Source: Dinoroseobacter sp049801095
GTDB lineage: Bacteria > Pseudomonadota > Alphaproteobacteria > Rhodobacterales > Rhodobacteraceae
DNA: 64,000 bases
Reading direction: 5' to 3'
Assembly (NCBI RefSeq): GCF_049801095.1
Contig: NZ_JBNAGH010000005.1
Location: forward strand, 186,001 to 250,000
Shown: piece by piece, positions 18,818-27,108 of the stretch
Layout of the letters: every line of letters starts with the position of its first letter
Position numbering within the stretch: position 1 is the stretch's first letter
Made by a program: the position numbers and the translations under genes
Notes under the pieces: model-generated
Told to the model about the DNA's origin: nothing
The model's database searches: none
Seen by the model: only the letters and a program-made list of their open reading frames with translations

Positions 18818-19430
18818 TCTGCTTCGCCGTACCTTCTTGCGCCAATTCGCAGGCTCCGCGCTTGCGGCGGCGCCCGTGCTTGGGCTTCTCGGCGCGCGAC
18901 CGGCGCAGGCGCTGGACACGCGGCAGGCCTCGGATCTCGTCGGGCGCGTGGTGTCCGAAATCGATAGGGCGATCAATTCCGGCAAGACCGGCCCGGCGCT
19001 CTATCGCGAGTTCGAGAAGATCTTTCAGCGCTATGCGGATGTGAACATCATCGCGCAATCGGTCCTTGGGGTGGAATGGCGCAGCGCCAGCAACGCCCAG
19101 CGGCGCGCTTATACGGAGGCCTTTGCGCCTTATATCGCCCGGAAATACGGGCGCCGTTTTCAGGAGTTTGTCGGGGGCCGGATCGAGGTCGAGAGCGCGC
19201 GCCCGGTGCGCAGCTTCTTCGAGGTCAAGGGCACGGCGTTTCTGCGCGGCGAGTCGCCCTTCGAGGTGATCTTCCTTGTCTCCGACCGCTCCGGTCAGGA
19301 CCGCTTCTTCAACATCATCATCGAGGGCGTGAACCTCGCGATCACCGAACGCGCCGAGATCGGCGCGCTTTTGGATCGCAATGGAGGGGACCTGGACCGG
19401 ATGATCAGCGATCTGCGCACGCTCCAGTAA
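18807..19430 (+). CDS. mlaC: MlaC/Ttg2D family phospholipid-binding protein
   Basis: A 207-residue periplasmic carrier that shuttles phospholipid between MlaA and the inner-membrane Mla transporter. The N-terminus, NLLRRTFLRQFAGSALAAAP, has a twin Arg followed by FLR and a mild hydrophobic core, resembling a Tat signal rather than a plain Sec one; it ends at AQA. The mature part has the family landmarks SVLGVEWRSAS and YTEAFAPYIARKYG. I placed the start at this ATG because longer frames read mlaA out of frame. It overlaps the mlaA end by 11 bp. Confidence 0.92.
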   Translation: MSSNLLRRTFLRQFAGSALAAAPVLGLLGARPAQALDTRQASDLVGRVVSEIDRAINSGKTGPALYREFEKIFQRYADVNIIAQSVLGVEWRSASNAQRRAYTEAFAPYIARKYGRRFQEFVGGRIEVESARPVRSFFEVKGTAFLRGESPFEVIFLVSDRSGQDRFFNIIIEGVNLAITERAEIGALLDRNGGDLDRMISDLRTLQ

Positions 19431-19483
19431 TTGCGCGCGTCCGCGCCGCCCTGGCACAGGGCGGCGCCTCGTTGTCCAACGGC

Positions 19484-21742
19484 CTAGTTCCGCCCGAGGA
19501 TCTGCCCCAGAACATCGCGAATGACCCGCTCCGCCGCGTTGCGGATCGGATCCTCGCGCGTGTTGCGCGGGGATTGCACGACCTGCGGAGCCTCCGGCGC
19601 CCGCGCGGGCGGCAGGGTCATGGGCAGGGGCTTTTTCGGACGCCCCTCATGGACACGGGCCATCGTCTCGCGCCAGATCTCTGCCGGCAGCCCTCCCCCC
19701 GTTACCCCGGTCAGGGGCGTGTTGTCGTCATATCCCATCCAGATCCCGGCGACATAATCGGCGGTGAAGCCCACGAACCACGCATCGCGCGCGGCCTGTG
19801 TCGTGCCGGTCTTGCCCGCGGCCTGCCGGTCCTCCGGCAGCTTGGCGCGCCCGCCTGTGCCATCGGCGATTACACGGTACATCATATAGGTGAGTTCCTG
19901 TGCGGCGCGCTGGCTTACCACACGTTCGCCAATCCCGCCGGCTTGCCCCATGAGCGGGGTGGTATCCCCCAAGAGCCGCAGCTCGGTCAGCCCATAGGGT
20001 GCCACGCTGCTGCCACCGTTGAGGATGCCCGCATAGGCCGCCGTCATCTCCAAAAGCGTGCTCTCCGAGGCCCCGAGCGCCAGGGCCGGGCCATCGGCCA
20101 TCTTGCGCGCGATCCCGAAATCCGTGGCGACCTTGCGCACATTCTCGCGTCCGACCTCTTCCGAAAGCCGCACAGCGGGGGTGTTGAGCGAGTTCATCAA
20201 GGCCTCGGTCAGGGTCACCTCGCCATAGAAATTGCCCGTGTAGTTCCGCGGGCTCCAGGGGCCCGAGCCGGGGATGTTGATGGTCAGCGGGGCATCAAGG
20301 ATCAGATCATTCGGCCGATAGCCGAGATCGAGCGCTGCCGCATAGACAAAGGGTTTGAAAGCCGAGCCGGTCTGGCGCAGGGCCTGGGTCGCCCGGTTGA
20401 ACGCGCCCGAAACCTGCAGCTTGCGCCCGCCCACCATGGCCCGCACCGCGCCATCGGCGGACATCACCACGATCGCCGCCTGAGCCTTGGACCCCTTCGA
20501 GACCTTGGTGTCGAAGACATATTGCAGGGCCTCTTCGGCCGCGCTCTGGATGTCCTGGTCAAAGGTCGTGCGGATGATCACATCCTCGGTGGTCTCCGAT
20601 GTCAGAAAGCTCGGGCCCGATTCCATGACCCAATCGGCGAAATACCCCCCCGCCCGACGCTCCGCCGCCGCAGAGAGGGTCGCGGGATTGGCCTGGGCCA
20701 CGGCGGCTTCGGTGTCGCTCAGATAGCCCTGTTCCTGCATCAACCCGATAATCGTTGCCGCACGCCGCTGGCTGCGCGCCAGATCATTGGTGGGCGCAAA
20801 CCGCGTGGGGGCCACCAGCAATCCCGCGAGCATCGCAGCCTCGGGCGGGGTCACCTCAGCGGCGGATTTTCCGAAATACCGCTGGCTCGCGGCCTCAAAC
20901 CCGCGCGCGCCTGCGCCGAGATAGGCGCGGTTGAGATAGATCGTGAGGATCTCGTCCTTGGTATAGGCCGTCTCCAGCGCCATGGAGTAGGGGATTTCCT
21001 TGACCTTGCGCCAGATCCCGCCCGAGCGGCACTCCACCTCGTATTCCGCCTCGCTCTGGCCGCTCTCCGGTTTGAACTCGGTTCCGAGACAGAGCAGCTT
21101 CGCCACCTGCTGGGTGATGGTCGAGCCGCCATGGCCCGAGAGCGGGCCGCGCCCTTCGCGCAGGTTGATGCGCACCGCACTGGCGATGCCCCGCGGGCTG
21201 ATCCCGAAATGGCGGTAGAACCGACGGTCTTCGGTGGCGATGATCGCGTTCTTGAGATGGGGCGAGACCGTATCGGCGGTGATGATCCCACCAAACTGGT
21301 CGCCGCGCCAAGCATAGACGTCGCCTTCCCGGTCCAGAAGCGTCACCGAACCGCGCACCCGCGCATCGGTCAGCTCCAGAGCCGGGGGCAGTGTGGAATA
21401 GTGATAGGCCGTGGCCCCCGCCAGAATAAGCGCGAGCACCGCGAGCCCGCGCCAGGCCACCGCAAAGATCAGGCCGAAAATCCAGCCGATCAGCCGTTTG
21501 ATGCTCCAGAGGATGCGCGCAAAGAACCCGCGGGGCGGCTGGCCGCCGCCACTGCGCCGCCGTTTGCGGGTCGGGGCCGGTTTGCGTGCCACGGATTTGC
21601 GGGGCGCCGCCTTCTTGGTGGGCGCCTTGCGCGCGGGCGCCTTCGGCTTTGGTTTGGGCTTGGCTTTGGCGGCCTTGGCCGGACGCCCGGCAGGCCGCGG
21701 GTCGGCGCGCAGCACCGGCCGTTTTCGCTTATCTGAACTCAT
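19484..21742 (-). CDS. Class A penicillin-binding protein (PBP1 family)
   Basis: A 752-residue bifunctional peptidoglycan synthase. Residues 1-67 are an unusually Lys/Pro/Ala-rich cytoplasmic tail. A transmembrane helix follows at about 88-112. The glycosyltransferase domain has the catalytic glutamate in ATEDRRFYRHFG and GGSTITQQVAK. The transpeptidase domain has SxxK (TGSAFKPF), SxN (NSLNTPAVR) and KTG (AGKTGTTQ), all intact. It polymerises glycan strands and crosslinks peptides at the inner membrane surface. Which class A member it is (PBP1a, 1b or 1c type) I cannot settle. It is transcribed alone and is divergent from glnK. Confidence 0.93.
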   Translation of the reverse strand: MSSDKRKRPVLRADPRPAGRPAKAAKAKPKPKPKAPARKAPTKKAAPRKSVARKPAPTRKRRRSGGGQPPRGFFARILWSIKRLIGWIFGLIFAVAWRGLAVLALILAGATAYHYSTLPPALELTDARVRGSVTLLDREGDVYAWRGDQFGGIITADTVSPHLKNAIIATEDRRFYRHFGISPRGIASAVRINLREGRGPLSGHGGSTITQQVAKLLCLGTEFKPESGQSEAEYEVECRSGGIWRKVKEIPYSMALETAYTKDEILTIYLNRAYLGAGARGFEAASQRYFGKSAAEVTPPEAAMLAGLLVAPTRFAPTNDLARSQRRAATIIGLMQEQGYLSDTEAAVAQANPATLSAAAERRAGGYFADWVMESGPSFLTSETTEDVIIRTTFDQDIQSAAEEALQYVFDTKVSKGSKAQAAIVVMSADGAVRAMVGGRKLQVSGAFNRATQALRQTGSAFKPFVYAAALDLGYRPNDLILDAPLTINIPGSGPWSPRNYTGNFYGEVTLTEALMNSLNTPAVRLSEEVGRENVRKVATDFGIARKMADGPALALGASESTLLEMTAAYAGILNGGSSVAPYGLTELRLLGDTTPLMGQAGGIGERVVSQRAAQELTYMMYRVIADGTGGRAKLPEDRQAAGKTGTTQAARDAWFVGFTADYVAGIWMGYDDNTPLTGVTGGGLPAEIWRETMARVHEGRPKKPLPMTLPPARAPEAPQVVQSPRNTREDPIRNAAERVIRDVLGQILGRN

Positions 21743-21867
21743 ACACGGTGCCTGTACTGCTCTGGTGCGCCCTGCAAGGGCCCGGGTCTCCGCCCTGGCC
21801 CAATGTAACCTTTCGTGACTCGATTTTGCACCGGTCCGATTCCGTTTCTTCGTTCGCCAACTGCCCG

Positions 21868-21927
21868 AAAAATGTGCGATCGGTGAAAATCGTGCAAAAA
21901 ATGTGCGACAACAACCTCAGGTTGTCG
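21868..21927 (+). promoter_or_regulatory. Candidate glnK operator region: direct and inverted repeats
   Basis: The glnK upstream region holds two direct copies of AAAAATGTGCGA (21868-21879 and 21897-21908), 29 bp apart. Between and around them is an imperfect palindrome, TGCGAT ... ATCGTGCA (about 21875-21896), loosely like NtrC sites. A perfect inverted repeat, CGACAAC-N8-GTTGTCG, follows at 21906-21927. The glnK start is about 95 bp further on. NtrC control is expected for glnK-amtB from family knowledge, but binding here is an inference. I see no convincing sigma-54 -24/-12 element. Confidence 0.35.
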
Positions 21928-22022
21928 AGATTTGCCCCTGTCGGATTGAAGCCGCCCCGCGTCACGTTCTGTTGTGCGCCCGTGAACTCTCGCAGGGAAC
22001 CTGCCTTAAGGAAGGGTAAGAC

Positions 22023-22361
22023 GTGAAACTCATCATCGCAGCAATCAAACCGTTCAAGCTGGAGGAAGTGCGCGAAGCGCTCACATCCATCGGCGTGCGC
22101 GGCATGATGGTCACCGAGATCAAGGGCTTTGGCTCTCAGTCCGGTCACACCGAAATCTACCGGGGCGCGGAATACGCCGTGAATTTCGTCCCGAAGGTCA
22201 AGCTTGAAATCGTCGTGGGCGATGCCATGGCCGACCAGGTGGTCGAGGCCATCCAATCCACCGCCAAGACCGACAAGATCGGCGACGGCAAGATCTTTGT
22301 TCTCGACGTGCAGCAGGCGGTCCGCGTCCGCACGGGCGAAACCAACGACGACGCGCTGTAA
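22023..22361 (+). CDS. glnK: P-II family nitrogen regulatory protein GlnK/GlnB
   Basis: A 112-residue P-II signal protein that senses 2-oxoglutarate and ATP/ADP and is modified by uridylylation. The T-loop carries the expected Tyr51 (IYRGAEY), and the C-terminal half has GDGKIFVLDVQQAVRVRTGE. Translation starts at GTG. The gene lies 33 bp before amtB, so I call it GlnK, the form that binds and gates AmtB under nitrogen excess. It is expected to be nitrogen-regulated; repeat structures upstream are listed separately. Confidence 0.95.
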   Translation: MKLIIAAIKPFKLEEVREALTSIGVRGMMVTEIKGFGSQSGHTEIYRGAEYAVNFVPKVKLEIVVGDAMADQVVEAIQSTAKTDKIGDGKIFVLDVQQAVRVRTGETNDDAL

Positions 22362-22394
22362 AGCCTGCGTCTCTTTTCAGAGGGTAACCGTATA

Positions 22395-23708
22395 ATGAAA
22401 ATAACCAAGCTCCTTCCCCTGGCGGCCGCTGCGATCGCGCTGCCGAGCCTGGGTCTTGCTCAGGATGCTGCGCCGACTTTCGACGAAATCGGCCCGTACA
22501 TCATGACCACGCTGCTGTTCTGCATGGCGGGTTTCCTGGTGTTCTTCATGGCCGCGGGCTTTGCGATGCTCGAAGGCGGTCTGGTGCGTTCCAAGAACGT
22601 CACCATGCAGATGACCAAGAACATCGCGCTCTACTCCATTGCGGCCATCATGTACTGGCTGATCGGCTTCAACCTGATGTATCCGGGCGATTTCAACGGC
22701 TATGTGGGCAGCTTCTTTGTTCTGACCGAGCTGGACCCGGTGGGTGTTGCCGCCGCTGATGCCGCGCTTGACTACGCGTCGGTCGGTTCGGACTTCTTCT
22801 TCCAGCTGGTGTTTGTGGCTGCCACCGCGTCCATCGTGTCCGGTGCTCTGGCCGAGCGCATCAAGCTGTGGCCCTTCCTGATCTTCGTCGTGGTCCTGAC
22901 CGGTGTCATGTACCCGATCTCCGGCTCCTGGCAGTGGGGCGGCGGCTGGTTGTCTGAAGCTGGCTTCTCTGACTTCGCCGGTTCGACCGTTGTGCACTCC
23001 GTGGGTGGCTGGGCCGCTCTGGCTGGTGCGATTGTCCTCGGTCCGCGCCTTGGCAAATACAAGGACGGCAAGGTCAACCCGATGCCCGGCTCCAACCTCG
23101 CCCTTGCCACACTGGGCACGTTCATCCTGTGGCTTGGCTGGTTCGGCTTCAATGGCGGCTCGCAGCTGGCCATGGGCACCGTGGGCGATGTCTCTGACGT
23201 TTCGCGCATCTTCGCCAACACCAACATGGCTGCGGCTGCCGGTGCTGTGACTGCGCTGATCCTGACCCAGGTTCTCTACAAGAAGCCGGACCTCACCATG
23301 GTGCTGAACGGCGCTCTGGCAGGCCTCGTTTCCATCACGGCCGAGCCTCTGGCGCCGTCCTTGGGCTTGTCTCTGGTGATCGGTGCTATCGGTGGTGTGA
23401 TCGTGGTCTTCACTGTGCCGCTGCTGGATAAGCTCAAGATCGACGACGTTGTCGGCGCAATTCCGGTGCACCTCTTTGCAGGCATCTGGGGCACGATCGC
23501 TGTTGTGCTTTCCAACTCCGACGCGAACCTGTTCACCCAGCTGAAAGGCATCGTGGCCTACGGCGTCTTCACCTTCGTCGCCAGTCTCGTTGTGTGGTTC
23601 ATCCTCAAAGCAGTGATGGGCATCCGCGTCAGCGAAGAAGACGAGATCAACGGCTTGGACATGTCCGAAATGGGCATGGAAGCCTATCCGGAGTTCTCCA
23701 AGGGCTGA
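22395..23708 (+). CDS. amtB: Ammonium transporter
   Basis: A 437-residue Amt/Rh-family channel for ammonia/ammonium in the inner membrane. Residues 1-23 look like a cleaved signal peptide ending GLAQ, followed by about eleven transmembrane helices. Family motifs include DFAGSTVVHSVGG, with the conserved Asp, and GWFGFNGGSQ. The pore His pair is in the late helices (VHLFAGIWG). It is cotranscribed with glnK, whose product plugs the pore when nitrogen is plentiful. A strong terminator follows. Confidence 0.96.
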   Translation: MKITKLLPLAAAAIALPSLGLAQDAAPTFDEIGPYIMTTLLFCMAGFLVFFMAAGFAMLEGGLVRSKNVTMQMTKNIALYSIAAIMYWLIGFNLMYPGDFNGYVGSFFVLTELDPVGVAAADAALDYASVGSDFFFQLVFVAATASIVSGALAERIKLWPFLIFVVVLTGVMYPISGSWQWGGGWLSEAGFSDFAGSTVVHSVGGWAALAGAIVLGPRLGKYKDGKVNPMPGSNLALATLGTFILWLGWFGFNGGSQLAMGTVGDVSDVSRIFANTNMAAAAGAVTALILTQVLYKKPDLTMVLNGALAGLVSITAEPLAPSLGLSLVIGAIGGVIVVFTVPLLDKLKIDDVVGAIPVHLFAGIWGTIAVVLSNSDANLFTQLKGIVAYGVFTFVASLVVWFILKAVMGIRVSEEDEINGLDMSEMGMEAYPEFSKG

Positions 23709-23735
23709 GACTCCTTCCACTCAGCCTGAACACTC

Positions 23736-23763
23736 CCCGGGCGTATTTTCGCCCGGGCTTTTT
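23736..23763 (+). terminator. Rho-independent terminator after amtB
   Basis: A perfect 8-bp stem, CCCGGGCG / CGCCCGGG, with the six-base loop TATTTT, followed by CTTTTT. It lies 28 bp after the amtB stop and ends the glnK-amtB transcript. Confidence 0.9.
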
Positions 23764-23888
23764 ATCAAAGTATCGCCGCGTATTTGGTGATGTGTGTTTG
23801 GCCACAGGCCGCTTAGTGTACAGTGCAGAGCCGGGTCTTTCGGGCAACCGAGGGGCCCGGTTTCTCTTTGAACAAGGGCTCCGAGGGC

Positions 23889-25070
23889 TTAGCGCAGCAC
23901 AGCCGCCAAAGCATCGGCCACGGGGGCACAGGTGGCCTCGGTCACGCCGGCCAGATTGATCCGGCCCGTGCCCACGATATAGAGCCCGTGCTCCGCGCGC
24001 AGGCGCGCCACGCGCTCCGTGCCGAGGGGCAGCATGGCGAACATGCCGTTCTGCCGGGTAAGCCGGTCGAACGCATCCGAGTTCAGCCGTGCGCGCAGAC
24101 TGGCGGCCAGATTGGCGCGGTTGTCGATCAACGCCCTGCGGATGGCGCTGAGCTCAGTGTCCCAGGACGCACGCAGCGTGGGATCCGTGAGGATCTCGGT
24201 GACCACCCGTGCGCCGTGATCTGGCGGGAAGGAATAGGTCTCGCGATTGAGACGGGTGAGTTGGCTCTCCACCGCATCCCGGGCGCGGGCGCTCTCCGTC
24301 AGCGCAAGACACAGTCCCACACGCTCCCGGTAGAGCCCGAAGCTCTTGGAGCCGGAAAATGCCACGATCGACTCGGGCAGAGCGCTGAGGCGCCGCAGGA
24401 AGGCCAGATCCGCCTCTGGGGCTGCGCCGAAGCCGAGATAGGCGCAATCGACCACGGGTATCGCGCCGCTCTGCGCAAGGCTGGTCACGATCTCCTCCTG
24501 CAGTTCCGGATCCGGATCGGCCCCCGTCGGATTGTGGCAGCAGGCATGGAGCAGCACCACATCCCCGGCCCGCGCCCCCGCCAGATCGCGGAGAAGGCCT
24601 GCGCGTTCGATTTCCTGCGTCGCCGGGTCGATATAGGTGAAGTTCCGGGTCTCGAGCCCCAGGCTCCGGGCCAGAACCCAGTGGTTCGGCCAGGACTCCT
24701 CTGGGACCCAGACGCGCAGGTCGGGCCGCGCGGTGCGCGCCAGAGCGAGAGCGGTTTGAACAGCGGAGGTCCCACCGGTGGTCGCGCTGGCCGCGCGCCA
24801 GTCTCCGTCGCCCTCCGGCCCTAGCAACAGATCCGAGACCGCCGCGTGAAAGCCCGGATCGCCGCGAAAGCCCACATAGATCTTGCTGTCCTGACTGTGC
24901 CAGATCCGCTCCTCCGCGGTCTTCACGGCTTGGAAAACAGGTGTGCGCCCCTCCGCATCCCGCCAGACACCGATACCGAGATCGACCTTGTTCGGGCGCG
25001 GGTCCGCCTGAAAGGCCTGCATCAGCGCTAGGATCGGGTCTGTTTCCGACGTCGACAGGCGTTCGAACAT
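23889..25070 (-). CDS. Aromatic amino acid aminotransferase (class I, AspC/TyrB family)
   Basis: A 393-residue PLP-dependent aminotransferase of the aspartate/aromatic group. Typical landmarks are KVDLGIGVWRDAEGRTPV near the N-terminus, CCHNPTGADP in the centre and the Schiff-base Lys in FSGSKSFGLYRERVG (K242). It interconverts amino acids and 2-oxo acids in the cytoplasm. The AspC and TyrB subtypes cannot be separated safely here. It follows sseA on the same strand after 8 bp, so the two may be cotranscribed. Confidence 0.92.
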   Translation of the reverse strand: MFERLSTSETDPILALMQAFQADPRPNKVDLGIGVWRDAEGRTPVFQAVKTAEERIWHSQDSKIYVGFRGDPGFHAAVSDLLLGPEGDGDWRAASATTGGTSAVQTALALARTARPDLRVWVPEESWPNHWVLARSLGLETRNFTYIDPATQEIERAGLLRDLAGARAGDVVLLHACCHNPTGADPDPELQEEIVTSLAQSGAIPVVDCAYLGFGAAPEADLAFLRRLSALPESIVAFSGSKSFGLYRERVGLCLALTESARARDAVESQLTRLNRETYSFPPDHGARVVTEILTDPTLRASWDTELSAIRRALIDNRANLAASLRARLNSDAFDRLTRQNGMFAMLPLGTERVARLRAEHGLYIVGTGRINLAGVTEATCAPVADALAAVLR

Positions 25071-25078
25071 GGCCTGTC

Positions 25079-25930
25079 TCAGCCCGTGGCGACTTTCAGC
25101 CCGTCATACATGCCCCATTCGCTCCAGGAGCCATCATAGAGGCTGTGATCGCGATGCCCGATCCGCTCGAGCGCGAGGCTGAGGATCGCCGCCGTGACCC
25201 CGGAGCCGCAGCTGGTGATCACCGGTTTGCTGAGATCGATCCCCGCGGCCTCGAAGGCCGCGCGCAACTCCGGCACCGGTTTCATGGTCCCGTCTTCTGC
25301 GAGCAGGCTCGCGTAGTGCAGGTTCTTGGAGCCGGGGATATGCCCGGCGCGCAGGCCAGGGCGCGGCTCCGGATCCTCGCCGCGGAACCGGCTGGGGGAG
25401 CGGGCATCGACAACCTGCGGCACGCCGAGCTTGGCGGCGGCGGCCACCTGGGTGACGTCCTTGATCAGATGGGCCTGGCGCTGCACTGTCATGTGCCGGT
25501 CGCGGATCACCGGGGGCAGGTCCTCGATCTCGCGGCCCTCGGCCTGCCATTTGCGAAAGCCGCCGTCGAGCACGGCAATATCGGTCTTGCCCATGAGCCG
25601 GAAGAGCCACCAGATGCGCGCCGCCGAGAACAGTCCCGCGCCGTCATAGACCACCACCTGATGCCCATCGCCCACGCCAAGGGCGCGCATGCGGGACATG
25701 AACTTCTCGACCGGCGGGGCCGTATGGGGCAGATCCGAGCGCGCATCGCTCACATCATCCATGGCCAGAAACCGCGCGCCCGGGATATGGGCCGCGTCAT
25801 ACTCCGCCTTCGGGTCGCGCTGCGCGTCGGGCAGATACCAAGACGCATCCAGGATCCGCAGATCGGGATTGGTCAGATGCGCCTCCAGCCAATCGGTGGA
25901 TACCAGGGTCTTGGGATCGTCTTGTGACAC
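25079..25930 (-). CDS. sseA: 3-mercaptopyruvate sulfurtransferase
   Basis: A 283-residue two-domain rhodanese. The catalytic loop in the C-terminal domain is CGSGVT (C241), the form typical of mercaptopyruvate sulfurtransferase rather than thiosulfate rhodanese. The enzyme moves sulfur from 3-mercaptopyruvate to thiol or cyanide acceptors. The N-terminal non-catalytic domain has VVVYDGAGLFSAARIWW. It precedes the aminotransferase gene by 8 bp, which is functionally plausible because transamination of cysteine gives 3-mercaptopyruvate (inference). Confidence 0.92.
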   Translation of the reverse strand: MSQDDPKTLVSTDWLEAHLTNPDLRILDASWYLPDAQRDPKAEYDAAHIPGARFLAMDDVSDARSDLPHTAPPVEKFMSRMRALGVGDGHQVVVYDGAGLFSAARIWWLFRLMGKTDIAVLDGGFRKWQAEGREIEDLPPVIRDRHMTVQRQAHLIKDVTQVAAAAKLGVPQVVDARSPSRFRGEDPEPRPGLRAGHIPGSKNLHYASLLAEDGTMKPVPELRAAFEAAGIDLSKPVITSCGSGVTAAILSLALERIGHRDHSLYDGSWSEWGMYDGLKVATG

Positions 25931-26035
25931 GGGATGCGGCCTTGTCCTGCTGTGGTCTCATCATTGGGTAACGAGCGGAGACCCCGCTGGCAAGAGAGGC
26001 CAAAGGACAGGCCTGGACGTGCGCCGTTGGATTTT

Positions 26036-26055
26036 GAGTATTTTTGGAACAATGA
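26036..26055 (+). repeat. Short dispersed repeat, copy A
   Basis: GAGTATTT-N4-AACAATGA with N4 = TTGG. It is the left arm of an inverted pair with copy B, in the 219-bp gap between sseA and smpB. Three other copies occur in this window (26096, 36679, 38953). Confidence 0.75.
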
Positions 26056-26095
26056 GGGAAAGGACGCGCGTCAGATCCAGACCGCGTTCCTGGTT

Positions 26096-26115
26096 TCATT
26101 GTTCTTCAAATACTC
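26096..26115 (-). repeat. Short dispersed repeat, copy B
   Basis: The same element on the minus strand, with N4 = GAAG. It faces copy A across 40 bp. The inner sequence adds a GGACGCG / CGCGTTCC pairing, so 26036-26115 can fold as a long imperfect hairpin. It lies 34 bp downstream of the smpB stop. Confidence 0.75.
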
Positions 26116-26149
26116 ACGGCCAAGCGGGTCGGCCTCGCGCGCGGTCAAC

Positions 26150-26641
26150 CTAGTGCCGTTCCTTGAGAAGCCGCTGCTTTTGCCGGTTCCAGTCGCGCTT
26201 GGCATCCGTGGCGCGCTTGTCGGCGAGCTTCTTGCCCTTGGCGATCCCGATCTTCAGCTTCACCAGCCCGCGATGGTTGAAATACATCGCCATGGGCACG
26301 AGCGTCATGCCCTGCCGCTGGGTGGCGTTCCAGAGCCGCGACAGCTCCCGTTTCGAGGCCAGCAGCTTGCGGCGGCGGCGCTCTTCATGCTTCCAGGTTT
26401 TGGCCTGCGCATAGGGGGCGATGTAGCTGTTGACCAACCAAAGCTCGGCTTCATCCACGGTCGCGTAGCTCTCGGCGATGTTCGAGCCACCCTCTCGCAG
26501 GGATTTCACCTCGGACCCTTCGAGCACAATACCGACTTCGAGGTCGTCTTCGATGGCATATTCCCGCCGTGCGCGCCGATTCTCGGCGACGACTTTGTAG
26601 TTCTTCTCTTCGGGGGTCTTCGGTTTGGCCATCTGGCTCAC
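26150..26641 (-). CDS. smpB: SsrA-binding protein SmpB
   Basis: A 163-residue tmRNA-binding protein needed for trans-translation and rescue of stalled ribosomes. Family blocks are clear: VAENRRARREYAIED near the N-terminus, VGIVLEGSEVKSLREG, and the basic C-terminal tail KRDWNRQKQRLLKERH. The length is typical. It overlaps the upstream GNAT gene by 4 bp. tmRNA itself is not in the window. Confidence 0.97.
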   Translation of the reverse strand: MSQMAKPKTPEEKNYKVVAENRRARREYAIEDDLEVGIVLEGSEVKSLREGGSNIAESYATVDEAELWLVNSYIAPYAQAKTWKHEERRRRKLLASKRELSRLWNATQRQGMTLVPMAMYFNHRGLVKLKIGIAKGKKLADKRATDAKRDWNRQKQRLLKERH

Positions 26642-27108
26642 ATAGCAGGTGCGGCGGGGGATTCAACCAGCCGCATCTGCACCCGCTCCAGCCCGGTTTC
26701 GGGATCCATGCGCCGTCCGGTCTCGGCAAAGCCCAGCCGGTGATAGGCGGCGCGGCCGTGCATGTTGAGGGTATAGACTTCGAGCGTGACGTCCTGCTCG
26801 GCGCAAAGCTCAGCGCAAAGCGCGCGGCCGATCCCGCTGCGTTGGGCCTCGGGCGCCACGAAAAGCCCGGCCAGTTCCTGTCCCCGGGTCAGGGAGGCGA
26901 AACCGACGATCTGGCCTGCGCGGAGGGCGACAAGGGTCTGGGTGGCGGGGAAGTAATCCCCCTCCAGCCGCGCGCGCTCTGCCGCGATCTGGGCATCGCT
27001 GAGAAAGGGATGGGTGCTACGGGTGGCGGCCTCCCAGACGTCGCAGAGCGCGTCCAGATCCGCCGCCAGACGCGGGCGCAGGATGAGATCAGTCGAGGAG
27101 CCCGGCAT
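26638..27108 (-). CDS. GNAT family N-acetyltransferase
   Basis: A 156-residue GNAT protein. The acetyl-CoA-binding motif A region reads LFVAPEAQRSGIGRALCAEL, followed by the aromatic motif B end AAYHRLGFAETGRR. The acceptor substrate is unknown. It overlaps dapA upstream by 20 bp and smpB downstream by 4 bp, so the three form one transcription unit (dapA-GNAT-smpB). Confidence 0.88.
   Translation of the reverse strand: MPGSSTDLILRPRLAADLDALCDVWEAATRSTHPFLSDAQIAAERARLEGDYFPATQTLVALRAGQIVGFASLTRGQELAGLFVAPEAQRSGIGRALCAELCAEQDVTLEVYTLNMHGRAAYHRLGFAETGRRMDPETGLERVQMRLVESPAAPAM

Noticed and set aside
19076..21736. 886-codon plus-strand frame opposite the PBP gene
   Set aside because: Antisense to a PBP with all catalytic motifs; the content looks like shadow coding.
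21743..22022. Sigma-54 promoter for glnK
   Set aside because: I find no TGGCAC-N5-TTGC match; the nearest TTGCACC does not have the right partner spacing.
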